Assembly: GCA_947095535.1 (NCBI GenBank)
Contig: OX352774.1
Span: 118,113,996-118,177,995, forward strand
Direction of reading: 5' to 3'
Length of the DNA stretch: 64,000 nt
From: Poecilobothrus nobilitatus
Lineage: Eukaryota > Arthropoda > Insecta > Diptera > Dolichopodidae
Shown here: positions 35,141-47,124 of the stretch, in pieces
Layout of the letters: each line of letters starts with the position of its first letter
Position numbering within the stretch: position 1 is the stretch's first letter
The notes under the pieces: model-generated
Seen by the model: only the letters and a program-made list of their open reading frames with translations
Database searches by the model: none
What the model was told of the DNA's origin: nothing
Program-made: the position numbers and the translations under genes

Positions 35141-35702
35141 CAAGGTAGAATGTAAACCAACGGTTTTTAAAAGCGTACATTTCCAAAACACAATACAAAC
35201 TGTTTAGAATTGTGACTTGCACAAAAATTTGAAAATTTAAGAAATTTTGTAATAAGAAAATATGTGAAAATAACACTTTTCTGGAATTTTGAAAGGCTGT
35301 AAGTCTAGAACCCTTTATAACTAAGAAAAACCGTTAACACACGTAAAAATATATTACTTTAATTTTTATGTCTTGCCGAGGAAAAATTTGTACAGGTGCT
35401 TAAGTTACAGGTGCCTAAAAATAGCAAATTTTCAATATTTAGCCCTAATAGCTCATAAACAGAGGATGGCCCAAAAAAATTTCTGAGCAAACTTATACTA
35501 ATTCTAAAAGTTCTTTCTTGCTTCAAAATTTCAAGCCTCTAAAAAGTTGTTCCAGAAAATTATTTTTTTTACCTACCCATGGTTAAAATTTTTTTTCTCT
35601 ATCTTTAACGGTGTAGAAGTTTTGTAAACAGACGGACGGACGGACGGACAGAGTGAAACTAATAAACACATTTTTTCAAATTTTTTTTGGAAATGTGCTA
35701 AA
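35141..35702 (+). mobile_element. Family A repeat, both ends present, internally deleted
   Basis: Starts CAAGGTAGAATGTAAACCAA, box TACATTTCCAAAA (35176-35188). It follows the A core to TTTCTTGCTTCAAAATTTC, then jumps to AAAAGTTGTTCCAGAAAATT and CCTACCCATGGTTAAAA. It closes with ACAGACGGACGGACGGACGG, ACAGAGTGAAACTAATAA and the inverse box (35685-35697). The CACATAACGG segment is missing, marking the deletion. The start is nearly identical to that of the copy at 33742, only 1.4 kb away. Confidence 0.85.
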
Positions 35703-37854
35703 ATAATTAAAATATAAGGATATTTAATATAATTTCATTTAAAATTAATAAAAATCACAATAAATATCATTATATATTCCGTTTTCTCTTTGAAATTCAA
35801 TAATTTTCTGTTAATGATGTCCATGTCATTTACAATTTCATGGAAAATTACGAAAAAATTTTATTACATAATTCATATTAACTCAATTAAGTTCTGTCCT
35901 TTTCTCAATAATTACTTTTTTACTGGTATTAAAAACTAGTTCAAATAATAAAAAAAATAAAATAATATTTATATTGGTACTAGTTTTTTTTTTTTTTTCA
36001 TTTTTTATTTTATTGCCAACCGATCAACAACCGATAAAAGGTTTAAGCAACAGTCCAGTCTATGAAACGGTTTCATACATATTTGAATAAAACAACTTAA
36101 AACTGCATAAATAAAAACTGAAACTTAAAAATGAATGCAATCAATTCAATTAGGAAAATTGGTTTTATTCTCTTCAAGCGCATACAACAATAACAAAAAT
36201 AATTACAAAGAATCCTTTTTTGATGTTCTTTTTTTTTTGTTTTATACCGAGTAAAAACATGTAAAAATATGTAAATTGTATTAAATTTTTTTATTTTTTT
36301 TTGTATTCGCTTTTTAAACCATACGTTGCACTTATAATGCTTGTCTAGTTGGAAAAATGTCAACGATTATCATGTTATAGATTTTAACTGACAGAAATTT
36401 TACTGTACACACACACTGAAAACAAAAAAAAAACAAAAAATTGAAAAAAAGTAAACCAGGACAAGAATCAGAAAAACACTGAAAGATTAATTTTTTTATT
36501 TTTCTTCTTTTTTATTGTTTGTGCGGAATTTTTTAGGTTGGAAATGAACAACAAAAAGGATATCAATTCAATTAAACTTTTAACGTTATTGTAATGAAAT
36601 TACACATTTAAATGTTTTGATTTTTCTGTATATGCACCTACGCATATGCAATATTATTTTGTAATTCTTCTTTTTTTTTAATTAAAAAATCTTAAGAGAA
36701 CTTTCTAGAACTGGAATCTAGAATTTTATAATATTATTACAGGCACTATTTTAAATAGGTAACCTTAACGACCGAACCACCGGACTATCATACAAACACA
36801 GTCATAAAAATGATTACGTTTTTGTTTTTTGATAAATGACTGCTTTTATCTGTAGAAAATTTCTTATTTTTTAAATTCATTCTATAAATTCGGGAAACCA
36901 TAATATAATGGCACTAATAAAGTCCTGTAGGAATTGTAATAAATGAAAAAAATATACTTTGTAATTTTCAATATGTGAATGACAAAGAAAAAAAAACGGT
37001 AAAATTTCGATGTGTTTAAAATTTATACAGTTTGACAGATGTCGCTACTAGTTTTGTCGCACATACTACACAACAGTAATTACTTTTACTTTTTCTTTTT
37101 CATTGTTTTTGAATTGTTTTTGTCTCTCTTTTTTTTTTATAGGCTTTATAAAAAATTTAATAGGATATGACAGATTCGGTGAAATAAAATTTCAGGATGT
37201 ATTCCGAAAATAAAAAAAAACAAAAACTAAAATATAATAATAAAAATGAAATTTCCACTAGAAACAACAGTAGAAACACAAAAAAAAAAAAAAATAGGAA
37301 AAACACAGGGAAAATATGGATTTTCAGTTTAAATTATCGAAAAATTGTATTTTAAATGGTTTTTGAATCAAAAAAAAAATATTTATGTGTTTTTTGTTTT
37401 TTTTTGACTAGGAATAAAATTTCGTGCACTCTCTTTTAAAATGGTTTCCTAATTGAATTTTAAATTTTAGCATATGCAACAATCTACAAAAATAAGATAA
37501 TAATTGAATAAGAGCGAATAATTTTTTCACTACAAGATAATATAATATGTATTAGTTTTTTCGTTCAAATCGATTTAATGAAAAAGAATAGTTAGCTAAA
37601 TGGCTCCTTGATCCTGCATTCAATTTCAAAAAATTCAATAATGTTAATAATTTTTTTTTTTGAAGCATCACGAATGCTCATATTTCAAAAACTCGTTTTA
37701 TCAAAATCTCGTTTTTCGGTTTTTTAAAAATCTCGGAAATCTTTGTTTAGAAAAGTCAGAAAAAAAATATTTTTAATTTTTATCGAATAATAATAGGAGG
37801 GATTTTAGAGTTGGATTCAAAAGGTTTTATGTACTTTCCCGAAGGAAATCTGTA
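35703..37854. other. AT-rich unassigned stretch
   Basis: Homopolymer-rich. The minus frame at 36097-36363 is Lys/Phe-rich and not recognised. Near 37675-37760 lies another ATTTCAAAAACTCG / AATCTCGTTTTTCGG cassette, and at about 37798-37820 GGAGGGATTTTAGAGTTGGA, matching motifs near 1255 and inside the foldback element. Confidence 0.5.
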
Positions 37855-39442
37855 CTTTGTGCTAAATCTAAAGGTCTTTTTCTTTTTTGTGTTTAATCTA
37901 AAGGTCTTTCTAAGCCTTCCTGTAATAATCTGATTAGATATTTATTAATTGAGCAGCTTCAACATTTATATGCTCTTCTAGAAGAGCTTTATGTTTTATA
38001 CTATATCTGTTTATTTTATCCATAACTTTGGGGATTTTAAAATTTTATCCATAGATATGAATGTCACTATTATGTACATACCAGGGATTACTTACTAAGT
38101 TACGTAGGACTTTGTTCTGAAAAGTTTGTATTTTTTTAATATGCGTTTGCTTGGCATAACCCCAAAGTTTAATACCATATAGCCATATAGGTTAAATTAA
38201 CACTTTATTATATATTGTTAGTTTAGATTTAGGACCTAGGAGCCAGTAATTTGCTCTATATTTATTTTCAAGTTCTAGTTTTTTCTTTTTAACGTATTCA
38301 TTCCACCTTAGCTAAGTAGTTGGTAAATTGTTGCATGCTTGACTCTAAATCCAAATTGGTGATTTGGAATTAAATTTATATTTTCTATAATTGGCTTCAG
38401 CCTCTTTAACAACAATATCTAATAAGGTTTTGGCATAATTGGTAGCAGAGATATTGGTTTATAAGATTTTGCCTCATATAATGGCTTTCCTGGTTTTCCT
38501 AAAATAATAACTTCTGCTACTTTCCAAGCGTTTAGAACATAGTTTAATTTTACTACTGCATTTATGACTTTTGTTAAAAATTTTAGAGCTTTTTACACAT
38601 TGGGTGTAATAAGATCAAAACCAGGGGCTTTATAAATAAAATGTTCTTATTTCTTTAGTGTTATTATTTCTTCACTAATTTCTTCTTCTGTAAATAGAGT
38701 AATAGTGTTTTCCGTATTTCTACTAAACAAAGATCTGAGTTTTTTACACTCTTCGTTGCTTTCCACAACGAATAATATTCTTTTGTTGCTGATTTGTTTC
38801 TTTTGTTACTGATTTTAAAATCTGAATTTTCCTTTTAAGCGATTGCGAGTATCTGTTAAAAATCGTTTTATCGTCAGAGTGACGAGATTGTTGCAATCTA
38901 CGTCTAGCCCTTCTTTTATGTTTTATTAAATCAGTTATCTCTTTAGAATAATTATTTGCTGCAGAACTATACTCAATCATACTTCTATTATTCCATTCAG
39001 CTTTTTAAATTATATTATAAAGCCTTCTAACTCTAGATATAATTGTAGATATAATTGTGTGTTCTTTTGATTATAACTTTATTTTTAGGTTAATATTGTT
39101 TGTGATTTCATATTTAAAACTTACCCAATCTGTGGAATTATTTGTCAGTGTGGGCTTATTTAGTTTTCTATTTATATTTTCACTCTGATTAAGTAAAACA
39201 GTGGAGGGATTAGAATCTAAGTAATGATTATCTTCTAAATTAATAAAGTTGCCTGAAATTCTTTTGGTTATAAAAAAGTCAATTAGATCTAAAACCTTGT
39301 TGGTGTCTGTGGACCAGTACGTTGGTTTGCCAGTCGAATGATAGCAAAAACCTAACCCTTGAATAGTTTTCTTAGCTCTCTTTCTTGTAGGGGTATATTC
39401 TAATTGAAAATTTAGCATATACATAATATTACACATATACAT
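37855..39442 (-). pseudogene. Jockey-clade non-LTR retrotransposon, 5'-truncated, RT core deleted
   Basis: Read on the minus strand, ORF2 blocks appear in the right order with stops and frame changes. 39442-39071: the end of an APE-type endonuclease (STGKPTYWSTDTNKVLDLID, then a decayed ...NPSTVLL where SSDHSPVLL-type is usual). 38980-38744: the linker (IKHKRRARRRLQQSRHSDD). 38600-38400: the early reverse transcriptase (NAWKVAEVIILGKPGKP and SYKPISLLPI). 38400-38330: IPNHQFGFRVKHATIYQ. Then, with no catalytic YADD/FADD block between, the thumb and C-terminal part: WNEYVKKKKLELENKYRANY, WLLGPKSKLTIYNKV, PIWLYGIKLWGYAKQTHIKK, QNKVLRNLVSNPWYV. The active-site section was deleted, so it is dead. 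No poly(A) tail or target duplication could be fixed. Confidence 0.88.
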
Positions 39443-41877
39443 ATTTTGAAAAAAAAAAGCATTACAAATTAATGACTGAATTATATACTTTACTTTTTTT
39501 GAAGTTTTGAGATTGTAATATTTGGGGTTTTGTAATTTGCAATTTTAAAATTTAGGATTTTGAATTTTTGTGATTTTGTCACTTGAGAATTTTGTTTTAG
39601 AAATTTCGTTATGCTTCCAAAATTCTAGCAAATAAGTAAGACAAATTAATTAAGTGTCTTGTAAAACTGGTGTATAGAGTCTAAAAATGAATCTTAAAAA
39701 CAAAAAGAAATGTCTCATCTAAGAACATCATAGTAAATGTCATTCTAAATATTATCATAGTTTACAAATTTATTTTTAATCTTCTGCAATGCTGTTAAAG
39801 TGTTATTTCAATTTAATTAAATATCCTTTTTTATGGCATTATATAATTACTGTCCCTAAAAGCAATATAACACTACAGTTTTAATATCATTCTATACAAA
39901 GAATTAAAAAAGAAAAATAGAAAGAAATTGCCATTTTCGCAAAAAGTTTAACATTTTAAAACAATTTTCAAATTTTATTTCAAAATTATTATTGCCACCA
40001 ACAATAAAACTATATTAACAAATATTTTTCATTGTTTTCTGTTCTCTGTCTTAAATAAGAAACGAGGACGAAAATACATTTGAATAATAAATATTAAAAC
40101 GGATCTAAAAACATCAATACAAAAAACAAAAACCAAAGGAAAAAAAACAAATATAATGTTAGCACTGATTGTAAACTTTCATTTTCTTTTCTTTTCCACT
40201 GCATTGAATTAAATATAGACCAAGGTTTCATCTTTTAGTTTTCTTTAAATACAAAACACAAAAAAAGTAAAAACAAAAATAAAATAAAAAATTTTTATAT
40301 TTATTCACGTACATTTTATGATTTGCCTTAAAAATTAGAACACCACCTAAAAATGCTGAAAAACTCATTGCAAAAATACTAAAAAAAGGATAAAATCATG
40401 TTAAAGTTGTAGTTTTTACTTTTATTGTTCCAACACACAATTTATCTCAAATATTTTTTTCTTTTCTTTTCTTTTTCGGGTTTTTTTTTTGTTTTTGTTT
40501 TTTAGTTCTTGACTTCATTTTTAACTCATTCAATGGTGTGTTTTGGGGGTTCACCAACTACTTCAATTAATTGTTTAAACTTCCGCAGTTGATTTGGAAA
40601 TTTTTATTCTCTTGTCATGGATTTTCGTATCCAACATATAAAAATCCCAATCCAGTTCTATTATGTTTTTTAAGGTTTCAAGGTGACTGTACAATGAAAT
40701 GAAAAGAGAAATGCTTTGAATTAAATTGCGGCAGTATCAGCCGTCAGAGTGTATTGTCGATGGAAAAAAATAAAAAAAAAATATACTCTGTGAAAACAAT
40801 ATAAGGTGGAGACTATGACAGGTATACTTACAAATGGACTTTCCATAGTTAAAATGTCTTGTTAAAATTTTAACTTGTATATAACTAACAACATCTGTTG
40901 TTCCTGATTAGAGATTCTAAAATCGAGATTGATAGAGATTCTAAAATCTCTAACCCACCAGAGAGAAATGCAGAACAATTACAAAAATAAACTACAATTT
41001 TCGTTATATTAAAGCCAAAAGCAAGAGACACTACGCAATTTTTTTTATGCATGCCACTTTAAAAATGGTTTTTGTTGGTATGTAGGATGCCAAAGGCACA
41101 GTTATAAATTTAAAATAAAGAAAAAGATTTATAATATGAACGTGAGAACAATAAAAATAAAAATTGGATACTTAAAAACAAAACAAAAATTAAAGGATTC
41201 TATATTTGGTGCAATTTTTGTTGTTTTAAATTATGCTGCCATTGCTGGCAAGAAAGAAAGTGTTTTCCTTTTTTTTTTTTTGCAGTGTTAGAAAATCTAA
41301 AAATTGAAGGTGTACATGGTTGATTGTGTGATGTTTATACTTTTTATTTGTTTAGTTTTCAGGTCAAAAATTAAATGGTTAAATAGTTTCGTTTTTCTTA
41401 AAGGGTAGGTAGTAATGAAAGAAAAGTTATATCCTTTTTATTTTTGATGTAGATACATTTTATTTGATTATATCAGATCACAAATTTACAAATTCGCAGT
41501 AGCTATATTTAGATTATCCAAACAATTTTCGAGAATAATAATTTTAAAAAATATATGTGTTTATAACTTTCAAAGGACAGTTGTACTTTTCTCATCTTAC
41601 GTTAAGAAAAGAATTATTATAATCTTAAAAACCACCAACATTATATAGTTAGGATTTTGAAACATTATTGGATCTATAGATTTCAATACATGAGTTTCAA
41701 AGATTTTATTTGCATGTGATTACTAATTATGAAAAATTAAAATCATAACGTAAATCTAATCAAAAATGTAAAAAGTATATAAATTGTCTAAATAATAAGT
41801 ACAATACTGGCAGTGAAGTATTTTTAAAACTACAGTAATTCTATAAAGAAAAAGAAAAGTCTCTAGGATACATAATC
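39443..41877. other. AT-rich unassigned stretch
   Basis: At about 39490-39610 words such as GTTTTGAGATTGTAATATTTG, GGTTTTGTAATTTGC, GATTTTGAATTTTTGTGATT and TTTGTCACTTGAG form a loose AT minisatellite. Elsewhere low complexity. A small inverted GAGATTCTAAAATC pair lies near 40910-40950. Nothing gene-like. Confidence 0.5.
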
Positions 41878-42130
41878 ATAAACTGCAGAGCTTTACACCG
41901 AGCAAGCACCTAGGATTATATTCCTTTACAGAAGATAAACTGCTAACAATAAACTTTCTACAGATCTTTAATTTTTTAAAGGCAGTAGGCCTGACATTGG
42001 ACTATTCACATTCAATAGATCTGACAGTGGACAGTCCACTATTATAAGTGGAGGCAAAACACGTAGCGGAGCAATATAAATCTACATCAAAATTTCGCAG
42101 TGTTACTAATATCCCTTAAATATAATTTTA
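41878..42130 (+). repeat. Dispersed repeat E, copy 2
   Basis: Matches 548-790 in the same orientation: AAACTGCAGAGCTTTACACC, GAGCAAGCACC, TTTACAGAAGATAAACTGC, AACAATAAACTTTCTACAGA, AAAGGCAGTAGGCCTGAC, ACGTAGCGGAGCAATATAAA, TCTACATCAAAATTTCG and ATATCCCTTAAAT. It has an extra internal duplication around ATAGATCTGACAGTGGAC (with the preceding CTGACATTGGACTATTCAC). Class unknown. Confidence 0.55.
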
Positions 42131-43432
42131 TAAAGACTGCAGTAGTCACTAAGTTCCAAACCTTTTGAGGTCTCTGAGAGTTATGGTCCTTTTTTATTTA
42201 AATTTGATAGAGCCTCTATAGAAAAATAAAGACTAAAAAGAAGAAAATTTCTTCTTTCAGAAACTTCAGAAGAAGAAAATTTTCAAAAACTATTAGGAAC
42301 CGAATTCTGAATTTTTATGGTTTAATACTCTGTCCAATAAATAAGGTTCACTTCATTGTATTATTCAATATCTATTAAAACAATAAACACCACTATATTT
42401 TAAATTTTAAAAAACTTTTTTTAAATTTTCGACTAGATCACGTGCGCCATAGCCAAAAATTGACACTAATAAACTTAAAAATTTTCCATCATTTCATTTT
42501 ATTTAATTTTATTCTAAGGACTAAATTATATTACCAAAATTTCTATGTAGTAAAAAAAATTTAAAATAATGTGGTTGCATTGTATGCAATTTTTCAATTT
42601 TCATTTTCTATGAAAATTTTTATCCCTTTCAATTTCATTCAGATTTTTAAAATTTGATCACGATTTTAACCCAAAAAATATAAAATTATAATGAAAAATG
42701 AAAATAAAAAGTTTGGAAATTTTTTTATGGTAAATTTTATGCCAAATTAAAATCTGTGCCAACTCACCAACTAATATTCTTCACTTTACTCTCTTTTTTC
42801 ATCCGGTTTGTATGTCCTTTTTATTATAAATATTAAAAATACATGATTTTAATTTTAAATAATTTATTTTTATTTCGAAGCTGACATCATTTGTGGTTTC
42901 TTAAATAGAATTTCCAGAGTATGAATAACCCAAATATTTTTTTTTTCAGAATTTTTGGAATATTCGATTTTGGTTAGAGGCATAAAGGACAATCAAAATA
43001 ATTTTTTTTGTTGTAAACCCACTTTTCTATTTTTAAATCTTATGTTTTCTGAAATTATATCAATTTTTTAAGGCCATGTTTTAATTAATTTCAATTGTTT
43101 TTTTATTGGAACGATAAGAATTAAAAGTAATAAATGCTAAGGTTTGTTTTATTTTTGTATTTTGTATTTGAATAAAAATTGGTTAGAGAAAATTGTTTGG
43201 TTTGATTAGTTAATGTTGCGGTAACATTTGGTAAAATTTATTTATTAATGCTATACACAAAAACAAAGCTCTTACGATATCAGCATTTATAAACCGATTT
43301 CTAAACTGCCAACTATGGAAAATAATTTATACTTATTTTGTTGGCTATTGTCAATCTTTTATACCACCGGAAACAACATGGACTTAAAAAAAAAGTTTGA
43401 CATTTGCAAATGTAGCCGAATTTGTCTCCGAT
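42131..43432. other. AT-rich unassigned stretch
   Basis: No recognised repeats, genes or element ends up to the target duplication of the foldback element at 43433. Confidence 0.5.
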
Positions 43433-43442
43433 GTTATAAGTA

Positions 43443-44841
43443 GCGACATGTCATAACTCCTTTTGTCATAAGTCACTTAGGGAGTTATGACACACTCTAC
43501 TTTGTGTCATAATTCCCTAAGGCACTTATGACACATATTAAAATTTTAAAGTGTGATATAAGTTCCTTGGAAAAAATGTCATAAATCCCTTAAGGGAGTT
43601 TTGACACTTTACTTTGTATCATAACTGCCTAAGGGACTTATGACATAAAATAAAATATTAAAGTGTGTCACAACTCCCTTTTTCATTTAAAATAGTAAAG
43701 CCAAAATATTTTCGTGTTAACTTTCTGGAAAATGGGATATGACCCATTTTCCAAAGATTTAAGTCAAACAAATTGTAGTAAAATGAAAACATTTTCAGTA
43801 ACTTTCAAAATTAACAAAACTTTTCGTTGAATTATCCTTCAGTTTTTACATTAGCTTAAGCCAGTTTAATATTATTATGGTTCGACCTTTATAATGAAGC
43901 TAAAGTGTAATACCAGTTTCTATTAAATAATTAAGTCTCTCTTCTCTGAACTTAACTTATAACAGTAATTTCACCAATCTTGGTGACATGCCTTAACTCT
44001 CAAAGTCATAAGCCGCCATAGACTAATTTTTGTTCCCAAGTCCCAAGTTCCCAAGTTTTTTTCAAAGTCAATTTTTCATATAAAAATGTAAATTAAAATC
44101 TAATTTGATCAAAATCTTATTTTTTCAAAGTCATTACGCCTCTTCGATAATATTTATATATTTGTATATGTGAGATTCTGCGTTAGAAAGCATTTTAGAG
44201 TTGGTTTGAAAATCAGCGTTTCAATATTTGTTTACGGGAATTTGTGGGCGACAGCTTTTAGGGTTTTGGGCGGCAGATTTTAGGGTTGGATTGAAGATCA
44301 CGGTATTCCCTTTTTCCAGAATTTTTACCTATATGTATATACGAAATTCTGAATTAGGAAGGGTTTTAGAGTTGAATTTAAAATCATAATTATGCACCTT
44401 CATAATTTCGTATATACATATAGGTTCAGAATTTCGTTAAAATAGGTAAATAAAGCTTCAGAATATAGGTAAATATTCTGGAAAAAGAGAATATCCTGCT
44501 CTTGAATCCAACTCTAAAATTTCTGAATCTCGCATATATTCAATCTATAGTATGTAAATATTCTGGAAAAAGCGTAGGTATAATCCAACCAACTCTGAAG
44601 TCCTTACTAATTATATTTTTACATACATATTTCAATAACATCATATTTTATATAGTGGGACTTATGACACTTATTAAAATTTTAAAGTGTTACATAAGTC
44701 TCTTAAAAAAAATGTCATAAATTCCTTAGGGAGTTTTGACATTTTACTTTGTGCCATAACTCCCTAAAGAACTTATGACACAAAGTAGAGTATCAAAACT
44801 CCCTAAGGAACTTATGACAAAAGGAGTTATGACATGTCACC
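43443..44841. mobile_element. Foldback-type element with long composite inverted ends
   Basis: Flanked by a perfect 10 bp direct repeat GTTATAAGTA (43433-43442 and 44842-44851). The ends are inverted: GCGACATGTCATAACTCC at the left, GGAGTTATGACATGTCACC at the right. Each terminal repeat is about 190-240 bp and is built of small, themselves palindromic units such as GTCATAACTCCCTAAGG, ACTTATGACAC and CTCTACTTTGTGTCATAA. The centre (about 43690-44650) is non-coding and contains further inverted words (CCAACTCTAAAAT against ATTTTAGAGTTGG; TATATGTATATACGAAATTC against its inverse). Foldback elements of flies have long, internally repetitive inverted ends and about 9 bp duplications, so this fits. 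A Mutator-like MITE with a 9-10 bp duplication is the alternative. Confidence 0.8.
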
Positions 44842-45104
44842 GTTATAAGTATCGTGGAAACTGAAAAAACATGATAAAAATGAATCTCGTATTTACCAAT
44901 TTCAGCAATGATCTGGATCTAATTCTTTTCAAAATAAAACTTGAAAGCAAAGCATAAGGCGAAAGATTTGCAAGTCACAACTTTAATTTTTTATCGTTTT
45001 ACTTGTCATATAGAAATTTCCTACGAAGTATTCTACTTATGATAGCATACTAATTATGAATATCTTCTTAACGATCAAGTCATTAAAAAGTTATTTGCTG
45101 CTCT

Positions 45105-45332
45105 GATTTGGGTCTGATCCTCAATAATTGGTTAGACTTCAAGAGTGACTACAATTTCATAATAAAGCTAACTCATTTAGCATTTTTTATGCTTTGGTTT
45201 AAAGAGTTATCTCTCCCTTATATCACAAAACATCTTTTCTCTACTTTCTCTACTTTCTCTACTTATGTAGGATCTATCCTTGAATATCCAAGTCAGATAT
45301 GGTTTACCTATCCTAAAAGTAAAATGTAGACA
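45105..45332 (+). pseudogene. LINE reverse-transcriptase C-terminal fragment
   Basis: A single short frame carries LGLILNNWLDFKSDYNFI and, about 30 residues later, YVGSILEYPSQIWFTYPKSK. This resembles the conserved post-catalytic region of many non-LTR reverse transcriptases (LGFI-RN--DF----- then YxSLVRSxLEYAS-VWxP). A local tandem TCTACTTTC disrupts the middle. It differs from the Jockey-type element at 37855-39442, so it represents another LINE lineage. Dead fragment; the assignment rests on this pattern only. Confidence 0.5.
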
Positions 45333-45547
45333 TGTTACCTATTGAACTAGTCAAAAAAAAAATGTTTCGTTTGAGTTTATCCGGTACATGTTGCCTTTTG
45401 ATACTAGAATTTGTTTGACAGTCAACTTGAATTACCACCAGTCATGGTTTAATGCCATATCTTAAATATTTTCAGCAAGTTATTAGAAGTTATATTACTT
45501 CCTCTTTTTCCAAAAATAAATAAAATATAGACAAAATCGAATTAATT

Positions 45548-45745
45548 TTTTTTTTTTTGTTTTTTATTGCATTTCTCTGCCACATAAATGTGGACAGGAA
45601 ATTACACAGCCTTTCCTGTTCAGGCGTGGCTGTAAATGTCGCAAAGGGGAGTAACCCTTACGACGTGTGTGGAACTCCAACCCACACTTCCTCGGTGTTT
45701 ACAACGTATTTTATACGCTCTTACCCACTAGGCCACCGAGGCCCC
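45548..45745 (-). mobile_element. tRNA-derived SINE, full copy with target duplication
   Basis: Same family as 13645-13839, opposite strand. Flanked by the perfect 11 bp direct repeat TCGAATTAATT (45537-45547 and 45746-45756). On the minus strand it begins GGGGCCTCGGTGGCCTAGTG, GGTAAGAGCGTATAAAATACG, then a decayed T-arm (GTGTGGGTTGGAGTTCC, B box damaged). Next come the shared body (CCCCTTTGCGACATTTACAG, CAGGAAAGGCTGTGTAATTTC, CACATTTATGTGGCAGAGAAATG) and an A-rich tail. The A-box half is better preserved than in the plus-strand copy, and the B box worse. The open frame at 45557-45754 is an antisense shadow. Confidence 0.9.
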
Positions 45746-45924
45746 TCGAATTAATTATCGTTATCGTTTGAACTTAATATCGTTTGAACTTTTTAATATC
45801 TAACACCATTCTTCAGTTTACGACAAATCATAGCCTATTTCGCGCATGTTAAGAGAGATAAATCTAATTTCTGAATTCTTTTAAAGGTCATGTTCACTAA
45901 CAAACAGTAAGAAGAGAAGCAGAC

Positions 45925-45990
45925 TCGAACCTGATTTATATACACGCAGTCTACATGATGATTGCAATTTAACTCACTACCAGGAATTAA
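45925..45990 (-). repeat. Possible tRNA-like SINE head
   Basis: On the minus strand GGTTCGAGTCTGC gives a good B box, preceded by about 50 bp ending in CCTGGTAGTGAGTTAAATTG, which could be a worn A-box region. No cloverleaf closes and no tail or target duplication is visible. The sequence differs from the SINE at 45548-45745. Low certainty. Confidence 0.3.
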
Positions 45991-46555
45991 ATAATTTAAT
46001 TAGCAATTTTTCCGTCTTTACTAACAATTTCTTACCTGTTCTTTTGTTCTTTATACAAATAAAAATGTCTGATACTAAAACTACTCCATTCGTTCACTGC
46101 TCCCCCTTTTTTCTTTTTTTTTTTTAATTATTTATTTATTCAATTATAACTAAACCTAAAAAAAAATTACAAAAAAAATGGTTATATTTCACAAATTAAC
46201 ATTATTAGCTTTAAAAATAACAAACATCTTTTTTTCGCTAATCTTAATCTAGTCTTAAATGAATTTATTTAAAAGAAGTCTTTTTGAATATTTATTTAAA
46301 AATATAAGTATTTTTTATTTGCTTTTTTTTTTTCCTTGGAAAGTCATATAAAAAACCAAGGTTATTTCAAAAATTTTAAAAGTATAATTAAAACCTAATC
46401 CTAATAAAACAAACTTAACCTAACCCCCACCCCTTTTTTCTTTATGGGTTTTTTTCGAACTGTTAAATATTCGGGAAAAACCAACACAGAAAAAATTATT
46501 TCTAAAATTTAAAATAAAAAAAAAATAAAAATTTTTTTTTTGATATTTATGTATA
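45991..46555. other. AT-rich unassigned stretch
   Basis: T-rich runs; no recognised feature. Confidence 0.5.
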
Positions 46556-46985
46556 CTAATAAGTATCTTCTAACCACCAATAATTTCTGTTTAATGTTTT
46601 ATGCCTATCCGGTATATACACGTCATATTTTATGTTAATAGAACTCATGTCATTAGAATCATAACTAATTTTTTTACACGTAGCTCTTCTATTATTGTGA
46701 AATAATATTGGGACGTATTGCTGGTTCTGTATATAACCCTGCATGTCTAAGAATATAAAATGTTCCGGTGCAAGGACCCTATATTTAACGATTTTTGAAT
46801 ATATTCATTGTTGTGATAATATATTCTTGAAATTAAGCTATTTTCTACAACTAGCAGTGACCTATTGAAATGTTCTCTTGTAAGATTGATAATGAAATTA
46901 TCGATACGGTATACTTTAGCTTGCTCGTAAATATATTTATTAGAAATATATTTATAAAATATATATTATTTATTTATTTATTTAT
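46556..46985 (-). pseudogene. Unrecognised broken ORF, frameshifted, origin unknown
   Basis: Two consecutive minus-strand frames look like parts of one protein. The first (about 46985-46745) contains EQAKVYRIDNFIINLTREHF, then SLLVVENSLISRIYYHNNEY. The second (46744-46556, its first Met being internal) contains LDMQGYIQNQQYVPILFHNN, then KYDVYIPDRHKTLNRNYWWL, and stops. The hydrophobic/charged alternation and the Trp, Pro, Cys and His residues differ from the Phe/Lys/Asn noise of neighbouring frames, which argues for past coding. I do not recognise a domain. It could be a remnant of a cellular gene, a transposable element or an endogenous viral gene. A shift near 46750-46790 and the absence of an intact start mean it cannot make the full product. 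Confidence 0.5.
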
Positions 46986-47124
46986 ATTAATATTACATAC
47001 ATTAATGTAGTGCAATATTATTGAACCATCGGCTACTAAGGCAATTATAGGTTTTTATACTATTATTAAATTATATACTAGTATTATTTATTTTGTTTAT
47101 ATTATATACTATATATTTACATTA

